Part shown: one piece after another, positions 1-6,859 of the stretch
Numbering within the stretch: position 1 is the first letter of the stretch
Layout of the letters: each line of letters opens with the position of its first letter
Source of the DNA: a virus
Virus record (IMG/VR): IMGVR_UViG_3300030061_002337
Coordinates: 1-23,860 of that record
Length of the DNA: 23,860 bases
Strand: one strand, 5' to 3'
Translations under genes and position numbers: made by a program
Notes under the pieces: model-generated
The model's input: the letters and a program-made list of their open reading frames with translations, nothing else
The model's database searches: none
Told to the model about the DNA's origin: nothing

Positions 1-216
1 TTGAAAGCATACAGGTATCTATCAGAGGGTATTGAGTTAGCAACCGAGTTAGGTATTCAAGTTGATGAAGCTGAATTGATTAGAACTAACTCAACAGGTT
101 TGACAATCTACAATCCGAGTAATTTGGCTAGTATGATTAAGGGTATGAAAAACAAACAACAATCAAGAGAGGCGAAAATATTGGCAAGAAAAAAATATGA
201 AGAAAGCGTAAATTAA
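1..216 (+). CDS. Hypothetical protein, 5' end probably cut off by the window
   Basis: An open frame runs from the first base to a TAA at 214-216 and gives 71 residues. The first codon is TTG, but no upstream sequence exists to test it as a start, so the gene is best treated as partial. The visible part has an acidic N-terminal half and a basic C-terminal half ending in a Lys/Arg/Glu helix-like stretch. No family was recognised. It is followed 2 bases later by the promoter/operator at 219-254, so it closes an upstream transcription unit. Confidence 0.55.
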   Translation: MKAYRYLSEGIELATELGIQVDEAELIRTNSTGLTIYNPSNLASMIKGMKNKQQSREAKILARKKYEESVN

Positions 217-218
217 GT

Positions 219-254
219 TTGACAATGTAAGGGATATCCTATAATATCCCTTAC
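219..254 (+). promoter_or_regulatory. Sigma70-like promoter overlapped by a perfect inverted repeat (possible operator)
   Basis: A consensus -35 TTGACA lies at 219-224. Seventeen bases later there is TAATAT at 242-247; an overlapping TATAAT at 240-245 has 15-base spacing. A perfect 11-bp inverted repeat, GTAAGGGATAT (227-237) and ATATCCCTTAC (244-254), fills the spacer and covers the -10. That is where a dimeric repressor would sit; the same repeat could also form an RNA hairpin if transcribed. The leader then reads AGAAAGGTATAATATG into the gene at 274. The promoter assignment is inferred from consensus; the repeat is seen directly. Confidence 0.7.
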
Positions 255-273
255 ATAACTAGAAAGGTATAAT

Positions 274-459
274 ATGAACAAAACATTTTACATAACTTAT
301 TGGGCTTCAAAACATAAGAAGCACATTACAAGACAAGGCAAACATGATGACAAGTCAAGATATGGTATATCAAAACAAGGTGTACCTTATTATGTTTATT
401 ATGATTTAGATAGTCATGGATATAGAACTGCAACGACAACTTGGAAAGTGAGGCACTAA
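274..459 (+). CDS. Hypothetical 61-aa protein behind the first promoter
   Basis: The start is ATG 274, with AGAAAGG at 261-267 as ribosome binding site. The 61-residue product is rich in Tyr, His and Lys (for example YYVYYDLDSHGYR near residues 39-51), basic overall, with no predicted membrane segment. No family was recognised. It is the first gene behind the promoter at 219-254 and shares its leader sequence with the gene at 1090, so the two are probably expressed at the same stage, most likely early in infection. That timing is inference. Confidence 0.6.
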   Translation: MNKTFYITYWASKHKKHITRQGKHDDKSRYGISKQGVPYYVYYDLDSHGYRTATTTWKVRH

Positions 460-461
460 AA

Positions 462-635
462 ATGGCACAACAAAACGAGGAACATTTAGAAGTGATTAGT
501 AGAAACAAAGCAAAAGCTTTTGAAGAACAAAAAGAAATGCGACAGGAATTAATTGATTGGATAAACAGTTGTAGCAAAATGCACATGCAAGAACTACATG
601 CTGAAATGACAAGAATGAAAAGGAGTTGGAGATGA
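462..635 (+). CDS. Hypothetical 57-aa charged helical protein
   Basis: ATG 462 is preferred over an in-frame TTG at 441 because it lies just past the stop of the preceding gene. The 57-residue product is highly charged, with many Glu, Lys and Met residues, and looks helical or coiled-coil throughout (EEQKEMRQELIDWINS in the middle). No family was recognised. Its stop overlaps the next start as ATGA at 632-635, suggesting translational coupling. Confidence 0.55.
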   Translation: MAQQNEEHLEVISRNKAKAFEEQKEMRQELIDWINSCSKMHMQELHAEMTRMKRSWR

Positions 636-724
636 TTAGAGGAATAGAAATTGCGATTGCCATAATAAGTTTTATGGCAATCATTACACCAATTATAATT
701 TTAAAAGTTGGGGGTGTGATCTAA
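632..724 (+). CDS. 30-aa single-span membrane peptide
   Basis: This tiny frame starts at ATG 632 inside the ATGA overlap and stops at TAA 722-724, which overlaps the next ATG (724) as TAATG. It encodes 30 residues, almost all Ile, Ala, Val or Leu after MIRGIE, forming one clear membrane-spanning helix. GGAG in AAAAGGAGTTGGAG (617-630) gives a ribosome binding site. Its membrane nature and coupling on both sides support it as a real gene; the function is unknown. Small one-span phage peptides can be lysis regulators or host-membrane effectors, but nothing here chooses between them. Confidence 0.5.
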   Translation: MIRGIEIAIAIISFMAIITPIIILKVGGVI

Positions 725-1059
725 TGCCAAACAAACATTTTTGCCAAGGACCACATTGCCATACTAGAGTTACATCAGATAGGTTTTTAAAATCGCGTGG
801 TGTAATTCGTGGGAGATATGCCTATACTAAAATAGATGAGAGTAGATATTATCAAGAGTCAGATAAATATTTCTGTAGTCAAGGTTGCAAGATTGAATGG
901 TTATCAGTTAACATGACTAACATCGAGCAAGGTCGACCGATTGAGTTTATCAGAAACAGACGAGAAACAGGTGGCTATGCTAAAGTTAAGAATGATGAAA
1001 GTAGGTGGGGTCCAGAATATAATATTTTAAGGGTTGACAACGGACAAATTGTAGAGTAG
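724..1059 (+). CDS. Small putative zinc-binding protein
   Basis: The 111-residue protein starts at ATG 724 (TAATG overlap with the previous stop). It carries Cys7-x4-Cys12 (FCQGPHC) and Cys51-x3-Cys55 (FCSQGC). Two Cys pairs about 40 residues apart, the second in an aromatic FCSxxC context, resemble small zinc fingers of the FCS, MYM or TRASH type. The rest is rich in Arg and Tyr. Zinc binding is inferred from the four cysteines; the target, if nucleic acid or protein, is unknown. The promoter at 1034 lies inside its 3' end. Confidence 0.6.
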   Translation: MPNKHFCQGPHCHTRVTSDRFLKSRGVIRGRYAYTKIDESRYYQESDKYFCSQGCKIEWLSVNMTNIEQGRPIEFIRNRRETGGYAKVKNDESRWGPEYNILRVDNGQIVE

Positions 1060-1088
1060 GATAGTCCTATATAACAAGAAAGGTATAA
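1034..1088 (+). promoter_or_regulatory. Second TTGACA promoter and leader matching the one at 219
   Basis: TTGACA at 1034-1039 is followed 17 bases later by TAGGAT (1057-1062), a weak -10. A short inverted repeat TAGGA/TCCTA (1057-1061, 1065-1069) overlaps it. The leader ATAAC-A-AGAAAGGTATAATATGA matches that at 256-277 almost base for base, and TTGACA-to-ATG distances are 56 and 55. The two sites therefore look like copies of one regulatory cassette. The weak -10 lowers confidence compared with the first copy. Confidence 0.5.
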
Positions 1089-1089
1089 T

Positions 1090-1302
1090 ATGACAAAAAC
1101 ACTAAAAAAAGAATTTCAACCAGGTGGATCTAAAAGACAATACATTTTAGATAAAGCGGTTGATTATTTACTTCAACCAGGGTTGCAAGCTGACAAGCAT
1201 GCATTCTGTACAAGTTATCTAATGATGACAGAAACAGAATACCTGGAAGCACTTAACAAAGCTACAAACGGTGGTGTAGTGGAGTCTGCATTATGGAACT
1301 AA
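1090..1302 (+). CDS. Hypothetical 70-aa protein
   Basis: ATG 1090 follows the conserved AGAAAGGTATAAT leader. The product has 70 residues: a basic N-terminus (MTKTLKKEFQPGGSKRQ) and a mixed helical remainder with a single Cys. No family was recognised. Its last 10 bases overlap the start of the next gene (1293), so the pair probably forms one coupled unit under the promoter at 1034. Confidence 0.55.
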   Translation: MTKTLKKEFQPGGSKRQYILDKAVDYLLQPGLQADKHAFCTSYLMMTETEYLEALNKATNGGVVESALWN

Positions 1303-1571
1303 AGATCATAGACAATGTTAAAGATGAGCCGACGCTAGAGTCGGCTCAAGAGTTCGTAGGTGGTTATGTTGAGGGAATTAGTTTACCTAATGGTGACTAT
1401 CTTCTTGTCAATGAAGAGGGCAAGTTAAAAGACTTACCTTTAAACCCAGAAGCAACTGCATTATGGAAAGCAACATTCGACAACGATCAATACATTACAG
1501 GTCGTAATGATTTTGTTGTTGGTCCTGCTATCCTAATAAAGAAGGACGCTCTAAAACGTTGGGCATCCTAA
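1293..1571 (+). CDS. Small DUF3846-like protein
   Basis: The 92-residue product starts at ATG 1293 with GGAG at 1281-1284. The pattern AQEFVGGYVEGISLPNG, then LLVNEEGKLKDLPLNPEA, then ITGRNDFVVGPAILI follows the order of conserved blocks that I recall for DUF3846: a GGYvE segment, an NEeGk-lplN segment and a late G-fvvGp segment. DUF3846 proteins are common in phages and plasmids and have no established activity. A perfect 9-bp inverted repeat (1325-1348) lies near the 5' end of the gene. It is the last gene before the terminator at 1580. Confidence 0.65.
   Translation: MELKIIDNVKDEPTLESAQEFVGGYVEGISLPNGDYLLVNEEGKLKDLPLNPEATALWKATFDNDQYITGRNDFVVGPAILIKKDALKRWAS
1325..1348 (+). repeat. Intragenic GC-rich hairpin
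   Basis: TGAGCCGAC (1325-1333) and GTCGGCTCA (1340-1348) form a perfect 9-bp stem with the 6-base loop GCTAGA. It sits about 30 bases inside the gene at 1293 and is much more GC-rich than its surroundings. There is no U-tract, so it is not a standard terminator. It could slow ribosomes, stabilise mRNA or bind a protein. Confidence 0.6.
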
Positions 1572-1579
1572 CCTTTCTT

Positions 1580-1621
1580 CTTGGTACCTCAATAGAGGTA
1601 CCAAGCCTGCCGCTTTTTTTT
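1580..1621 (+). terminator. Probable rho-independent terminator
   Basis: CTTGGTACCTC (1580-1590) and GAGGTACCAAG (1595-1605) form a perfect 11-bp stem with an AATA loop. A run of eight T begins at 1614 after an 8-base gap (CCTGCCGC). The gap is longer than ideal. The position right after the last gene of the small-gene block, and before a 145-base non-coding gap, supports termination. Confidence 0.65.
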
Positions 1622-1766
1622 AAAATTAAATATATATAAAAAAGATATTGTACAAAGGGGTCCCATAGCCTACGCCTTTATGCTTTGATTTAGACATAGA
1701 TATGTGTTAAATTCATTTTGAGTTCTAAAAAATATTACAAAAAATTTTTTAGAAAAAAATTTTAGA
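1622..1766 (+). other. Non-coding AT-rich gap with an inverted repeat before the packaging genes
   Basis: No gene was found here. A less AT-rich patch at 1656-1680 (GGGGTCCCATAGCCTACGCC) is followed by very AT-rich sequence. TTCTAAAAAA (1723-1732) and TTTTTTAGAA (1745-1754) form a perfect 10-bp inverted repeat, and a third TTTTAGAA copy (1760-1767) abuts the next ATG. The region could carry a promoter, a repressor site or a packaging signal, but none of these can be confirmed by reading alone. Confidence 0.45.
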
Positions 1767-2444
1767 ATGATTATAAGTCACAAATATAAGTTTATTTTTA
1801 TAAAAACACATAAAACAGGAAGCACTTCTGTAGAAATAGATTTGGCTTCTAAATGCGCAGATACAGATATAGTAGCTCCCGTGAACGAGTTTAGTAAAGA
1901 AAACGAAGTAAAAGGAAAACATTTTCCAAGAAATTTTGAAGGTTTTTTTAATCACATATCAATACGAAAAGTGAGAAAACAATTAAGACAGCGTAATCAA
2001 GAATCAAAATTTAATTCTTATTTTAAATTTTGCGTAGAAAGAGAACCTGTTGACAAATTGTTAAGTCATTTCTATTGGCAACATAAAGATATATTAAAAG
2101 ATAAAATTTTTGAAATTAATGTGAACTTATTATGGAAAACATTTATTTTTGGAGAATATCATAAATATAATCACAACCTTAATCATTGGACAATAGATGG
2201 TGAGTTAGCTGTAGATAAAATTTTAAGATATGAAAACTTAAAAGAAGAGTTGACACAAACATGTAAACAATTAGGTTTTGATATAGACTTATCTGCTAAA
2301 GCTAAAGTTTCTCTTAGAAAAGATAAACAAATTCCTAGACCAAAAATTACAAACGAACAAATTGAAAAAATTTATGATAATTGGAAAATATCTAACAGCT
2401 TTACAGGTTATAAAATAGAAGATTGTAAGTATTATGAAAATTGA
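1767..2444 (+). CDS. Sulfotransferase family protein (PAPS-dependent)
   Basis: This 225-residue protein would transfer a sulfate group from PAPS to an unknown acceptor. KTHKTGSTS (13-21), directly after a short hydrophobic strand, matches the 5'-phosphosulfate-binding loop of the Sulfotransfer_2-like families. VEREPVDKLLSHFYW (90-104) matches the 3'-phosphate-binding motif, with Arg92 and Ser100 as likely ligands. RYENLKEEL (154-162) and the late IPRP...IEKIYDNW segment also fit the family. The start at ATG 1767 has only a weak upstream AGAAAA. The gene overlaps the terminase by 11 bases. It is more AT-rich than the terminase body, which suggests an accessory gene gained separately. Phage sulfotransferases are known, but their substrates mostly are not. 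Confidence 0.75.
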   Translation: MIISHKYKFIFIKTHKTGSTSVEIDLASKCADTDIVAPVNEFSKENEVKGKHFPRNFEGFFNHISIRKVRKQLRQRNQESKFNSYFKFCVEREPVDKLLSHFYWQHKDILKDKIFEINVNLLWKTFIFGEYHKYNHNLNHWTIDGELAVDKILRYENLKEELTQTCKQLGFDIDLSAKAKVSLRKDKQIPRPKITNEQIEKIYDNWKISNSFTGYKIEDCKYYEN

Positions 2445-3906
2445 TTTAGATAAAATTAAAAATTTACCACCTGATGTAAAAAAAGATTTTATGAAAATGT
2501 ACATCAGATATGGTGATAAGAAAAAAGAATCTTTAATTAGAAATGATTTTATGGCTTTTGTAAAACATTGTTGGCCAGATTTTATTGAAGGAGAACACCA
2601 TAAAACAATTGCAGAAAAATTTAATAAAATTTCTACAGGTGAATTAAAACGTGTCATTATCAATATGCCACCTAGACATACCAAGTCAGAGTTCTCTAGC
2701 TTCTTGCTGCCAGCTTGGATGATCGGGCGTAACCCTAAATTAAAAATTATTCAATCTACCCACACCACAGAACTTGCAGTTAGATTCGGGCGTAAAGCAA
2801 AAACATTAATGGACACAGAAGAATACAAACAAGTTTTTAATACAAGACTTAGACAAGATTCTCAAGCAGCTGGTAAATGGGAAACAGAACAAGGCGGCGA
2901 GTATTTTGCAGCTGGTGTCGGTGGAGCAATTACAGGAAGAGGAGCGGATCTATTAATTATTGATGATCCTCACTCGGAGCAAGATGCCATGAATGCAGAT
3001 TCTCTTGAACGAGCTTATGAGTGGTATACATCAGGACCACGTCAACGTCTTCAACCAGGTGGTACAATTGTTTTAGTTATGACTCGTTGGAGTACAAAAG
3101 ATTTGACTGGTAAGTTATTAAAAGCACAATCAGAAACTCGTGCAGATCAGTGGGATGTAATTGAGTTTCCCGCTATCATGCCTTCAGGTGAACCGGTGTG
3201 GCCAGAATTTTGGAATAGAGACGAGCTGCTAGGAGTCAAAGCTTCACTTGCTGTAGGTAAGTGGAATGCACAATGGATGCAAAACCCAACTTCAGAAGAA
3301 GGATCATTATTAAAACGTGAGTGGTGGCAAAACTGGGAAGAAGATTATATTCCAAAACTAGCTCATGTAATACAATCTTATGATACAGCGTTTATGAAAA
3401 AAGAAACTGCAGACTATAGTGCTATTACTACTTGGGGAATATTTTATGATGAACGTTATAATGGTCCACAATTAATTTTATTAGATGCAATAAAAGATAG
3501 ATTTGAGTTTCCAGACCTTCGTCGTATTGCAAAAGAACAATATGATTATTGGCAACCTGAAACAGTTATTGTTGAGGCTAAGGCATCTGGACTACCTTTG
3601 ACATACGAATTACGTCAAATGGGAATACCTGTAATTAACTTTACACCGAGCAAAGGAAATGATAAACATACAAGGGTAAATAGCGTTGCACCTCTATTTG
3701 AGAGTGGATGCATATGGGCGCCCACAGAAAAAAGCTTCGCTCAAGAAGTAATAGAGGAGTGTGCTGCGTTCCCTTATGGGGATCATGACGATTTAGTTGA
3801 CTCTACGACTCAAGCTGTTATGAGATTTAGACAAGGTGGTTTTTTAACTCATCCAGAAGATGAACCGGATGAAGAGCTACCAGAACAAAAAAGGACGTAC
3901 TACTAA
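2434..3906 (+). CDS. terL: Terminase large subunit
   Basis: The 490-residue motor cuts concatemeric DNA and pumps it into the prohead through the portal. PPRHTKSE (79-86) is the Walker A variant usual for phage terminases. LLIIDDPH (173-180) is Walker B. MTRWSTKDL (216-224) is the coupling segment with the typical RWS. The C-terminal RNase H-like nuclease shows its three acidic sites: SYDTAF with Asp317, IVEAKASG with Glu381, and GDHDDLVD (449-456). The length is normal for the family. The gene overlaps the sulfotransferase by 11 bases and the next gene by one (TAATG at 3904-3908). No small terminase subunit was recognised in the window. Confidence 0.95.
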   Translation: MKIDLDKIKNLPPDVKKDFMKMYIRYGDKKKESLIRNDFMAFVKHCWPDFIEGEHHKTIAEKFNKISTGELKRVIINMPPRHTKSEFSSFLLPAWMIGRNPKLKIIQSTHTTELAVRFGRKAKTLMDTEEYKQVFNTRLRQDSQAAGKWETEQGGEYFAAGVGGAITGRGADLLIIDDPHSEQDAMNADSLERAYEWYTSGPRQRLQPGGTIVLVMTRWSTKDLTGKLLKAQSETRADQWDVIEFPAIMPSGEPVWPEFWNRDELLGVKASLAVGKWNAQWMQNPTSEEGSLLKREWWQNWEEDYIPKLAHVIQSYDTAFMKKETADYSAITTWGIFYDERYNGPQLILLDAIKDRFEFPDLRRIAKEQYDYWQPETVIVEAKASGLPLTYELRQMGIPVINFTPSKGNDKHTRVNSVAPLFESGCIWAPTEKSFAQEVIEECAAFPYGDHDDLVDSTTQAVMRFRQGGFLTHPEDEPDEELPEQKRTYY

Positions 3907-5147
3907 TGGCAGGACCAGGACCAGTTATAATGTTATTGCAAGCGATTAGAAACCTGACTAAATCAGGTGCAATTAAAACAATTAGAGATGCTTACAGACT
4001 TGCAGAAAGAGAATTAGGACCAAGATTTAATCAACTTAAAAAACAAGTTGATGATGCTTTCAATCAAGGCAAAAAAGAATTACAACAAAAACCAGCCCCT
4101 AAAAAACAACCACCTAAAAAAGAAGAACCATCAAATGTAATTCCTTTTCCAAAGAAAAAAGAAGGAATCATGTCTACTAAAGAATCTTCACCTATGATGA
4201 AAAATTTAGAAGATGTTGTAAATACATTACAAAAAAATCCAAGAAGACCTGGTGGTGGATTAGATATGACAACTGGACTTACACGTGCACTAGCTAGAAG
4301 AATTTTAGAAAAGAAAGGAATTGATTTCGCTGGTAAAGATCCACTAGATGCTTTCAGTGAAATTTTTGGAGATTCAATAATTGATGTTAAAAACCTTGCT
4401 GAAGAAATGATTGAGATAGATCAAATGGGTGGTGGCATGAAAGATATGGATCAGATGTTAGAAATAGAAGGTTTGTTTGATATTGAAGTACCAACTAATC
4501 CGAATCAAGGAATACCTGATGATGAATTTTTAAATATTTTAAAAGAAGATAAGGAAGCTGCTTCATTAGCTCCTAAACTAGTAGAACGATTTGAATTAAA
4601 ACAAAAGTATCCAGGTATTGATGAAGAATTATTAACTCAAATTATAGATGACCCAGATCCACAAAATAAAGCTGAAGCATTAGCAACATTAGATGAAGCT
4701 ATGAAATTAGCTGACGAAGGAAAAGGAACTGATGAAATTATTAGCATTCTTCAAAGAATAAAAAAAACTAGAAGAGATAATTCACAAGGTGGGTTAAATA
4801 CTTTAATGGCTTCAGTAGATGATCCTTTTTTCAGAGATTCGGATGCAGACGAGCATTCTTTTAGAATGTTTAACAAACCATACAAAGATTTAACTCCAGA
4901 TGAATTAGAAGAGTTTCGAGAAGAGATGATGAGACTGATGAATAAGTTTGCTTCAGCACCAGATCCTATGGATGAGAGAAATAATGCATTAGAAAATTTA
5001 GCTGATCAATATTATGGTAAACCTTTAAGAGATTTAAGTCCAAGAGAAATAGAATTATTAGAAGAAGCTCTAGATGAAATGACAATGAAAAGTGCACCAT
5101 CAATCACATTAGCTAAAGGTGGAATAGCTTATTTAATGGGTATGTAA
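3906..5147 (+). CDS. Large protein of unknown function between terminase and portal
   Basis: The 413-residue product begins with a helical and Lys/Pro-rich part (residues 1-88, including KPAPKKQPPKKEEP). An acidic, mainly helical body follows. Residues 322-352 and 370-398 are an internal duplication: FNKPYKDLTPDELEEF and YGKPLRDLSPREIELL, each ending near SAP. The C-terminus is LAKGGIAYLMGM. An internal ATG at 4170 (Met89) behind GAAGGA could give a second, shorter product starting at the better-conserved-looking body. I recall similar proteins in uncultured marine phages, unnamed. Lying between terL and portal, it may be a head or injected protein; that is inference. Confidence 0.7.
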   Translation: MAGPGPVIMLLQAIRNLTKSGAIKTIRDAYRLAERELGPRFNQLKKQVDDAFNQGKKELQQKPAPKKQPPKKEEPSNVIPFPKKKEGIMSTKESSPMMKNLEDVVNTLQKNPRRPGGGLDMTTGLTRALARRILEKKGIDFAGKDPLDAFSEIFGDSIIDVKNLAEEMIEIDQMGGGMKDMDQMLEIEGLFDIEVPTNPNQGIPDDEFLNILKEDKEAASLAPKLVERFELKQKYPGIDEELLTQIIDDPDPQNKAEALATLDEAMKLADEGKGTDEIISILQRIKKTRRDNSQGGLNTLMASVDDPFFRDSDADEHSFRMFNKPYKDLTPDELEEFREEMMRLMNKFASAPDPMDERNNALENLADQYYGKPLRDLSPREIELLEEALDEMTMKSAPSITLAKGGIAYLMGM

Positions 5148-6859
5148 TGAAGCTTGGTGATTATAAAAAAGCCATGCGCCCTAAAAAATATCTGACTTCA
5201 AGTTTTGTTGTCTACGATGGATCAATAGATGATGAAATAGTAGAAAGAACTGGTTTTTATGAAGGAGCGTTGGTCACAGAGGATGGACCTAATAAAGGTA
5301 AATACAAAGTTAAATTTTCTTATAATCAAGATTATGGAAATCCTAAATTTAAAGGAGTTCAATATGGAACTAAAGAAGAAATAGAAAAATTAATTGCAGA
5401 TAGAAAAATAGCAGCCGATGCTTCTTATAAAAAAGGTGTAGATAAAGCTGCTCAAATTGCAAAAGACAAAGCTGAAATAGATATTAAAAAAACAATAGAT
5501 TCTTTTATTGAAAAAGGTGACTATGAAAATTTTAAAACTAAACCTTATGAGTCTCAATTAAAACGTAAACTTCCTTCTGGAAATATAAGACAATCTGGTG
5601 GAGGTAGAGTTAATCCCAAAACTTTTCAGTACATAAGAGATATGTTAGACGCTGGAGATTATGAAAATCTTTCTAGAATTACAGGAAGATCAAAAGAAGA
5701 ATTAATTCAGTTTAGTAATAAGATACCTGAGAAGGGTATAATAGATGTAGAGCAAAGAGCTAAATCAGCAGCAGAATCTTATCCTGAAGAAAGAAAACTT
5801 ACTGAGGAACAAAAACAAGAAGCTGATAAAAAAGTTCAGGCTAAAAGAAAAGGTAGATTAGAAAAAACTACAGGAAAAGCTAAATTTATAAAAGGATCAG
5901 ATGATTTTCAATTCCACCATATAAAACAAATTGGTGGAGAAGCTCCTTTAACTGAAGCTGATGTAAAAGTTATTGATAAAGTTATGAATGGTGAACTCGC
6001 TCCTTACAACAGAAAATTAAATGATATAGCAGATGCTATCTCTCAAAAAATAACTGAATCATTTGAAGCAATGAGAAATAAAAATGAAGGTAAAGCTTTA
6101 GATCTTTTAGAAGAAGTAGACAATTTAAATAAACAAGCAGAAGCTATTGTTAAAAATGCTCATGATAAATTACCTGCAAAATTTAAACCTTTAATTGGTT
6201 ATAATAAAGTTTATGCTCGAACCGATGAATATGGATTTCCTTTAGATGATAAAGTTAGAATAGAACCTATTGGTGGTGGATTAAAAAAAGGTGAACGTTC
6301 TAAACCTTTAACTGAATATACAAGAAAAGATGCTCAAGAATTACAAAAAGAGATTGATAAACAAGTAAAAAAGTTAGAAAAAATAAGTCAACTTAAAAAA
6401 GATAATCCACTTTTAAAAAGTGGAGATGAAATAGAACAACCAGAAAAATCTAAAACAAGAAGTATGTTTGATTCTTTTAATGAAAGAATAAAAAATGCAG
6501 GTAATACATATAGAAGCGTTAGACCTAGTATTGATACACTTACTAAAATAATCCCTGGTAAAGCAGATAATGCTTTAGCTGCCGCAATAGATTTTCCTAT
6601 GATGTATATGTCAGGAGCACCATTAACTCAAGCTGCTGCAAGTGCAGGATCTATGTTTATTAATAATCCAAACATTGGTAAAGCAGTCAATATAGGTTTA
6701 GAGCAAGCTGCTTTAAGTGATGAAGAACAATTTTTAAAAAATGCGGCTAAAAGAAGAGAAGGAATCGAATCTATTTTACAAAATATTCCTACTAGATTAA
6801 GAGAAAATATAGAACAAAACAAAGGTATTGAAGATGAAACAGAAATCTTTGTACCGTAA
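5147..6859 (+). CDS. 570-aa protein with an FHHIKQ (HNH-like) block; possible virion protein
   Basis: The start overlaps the previous stop (TAATG). The N-terminal 14-86 region looks beta-rich (YEGALVTEDGPNKGKYKVKF). Residues 215-245 are highly charged. FQFHHIKQIGGEAPLT (254-269) resembles the His-His core of HNH nucleases, but the other metal and catalytic residues were not identified, so nuclease activity is only a possibility. A long helical stretch follows (285-345), then a Lys-rich coiled coil (395-420). An Ala-rich hydrophobic segment (477-505) could enter a membrane, as injected proteins of podoviruses do. Its place directly upstream of the portal fits a structural or injected role. Function unknown. 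Confidence 0.7.
   Translation: MKLGDYKKAMRPKKYLTSSFVVYDGSIDDEIVERTGFYEGALVTEDGPNKGKYKVKFSYNQDYGNPKFKGVQYGTKEEIEKLIADRKIAADASYKKGVDKAAQIAKDKAEIDIKKTIDSFIEKGDYENFKTKPYESQLKRKLPSGNIRQSGGGRVNPKTFQYIRDMLDAGDYENLSRITGRSKEELIQFSNKIPEKGIIDVEQRAKSAAESYPEERKLTEEQKQEADKKVQAKRKGRLEKTTGKAKFIKGSDDFQFHHIKQIGGEAPLTEADVKVIDKVMNGELAPYNRKLNDIADAISQKITESFEAMRNKNEGKALDLLEEVDNLNKQAEAIVKNAHDKLPAKFKPLIGYNKVYARTDEYGFPLDDKVRIEPIGGGLKKGERSKPLTEYTRKDAQELQKEIDKQVKKLEKISQLKKDNPLLKSGDEIEQPEKSKTRSMFDSFNERIKNAGNTYRSVRPSIDTLTKIIPGKADNALAAAIDFPMMYMSGAPLTQAAASAGSMFINNPNIGKAVNIGLEQAALSDEEQFLKNAAKRREGIESILQNIPTRLRENIEQNKGIEDETEIFVP

Noticed and set aside
441-461. TTG start at 441 for the 57-aa protein
   Set aside because: It lies inside the previous gene and has no better ribosome binding site than ATG 462.
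326-586. Minus-strand open frames, such as 326-586, 2289-2684, 6628-6915, 14718-15059 and 22852-23046
   Set aside because: All lie opposite well-supported + strand genes, have biased composition and lack ribosome binding sites; the whole window reads on the + strand.
1580-1605. Hairpin at 1580-1605 as a tRNA fragment or attachment site
   Set aside because: No T-arm or acceptor pattern and no integrase; a terminator explains it better.
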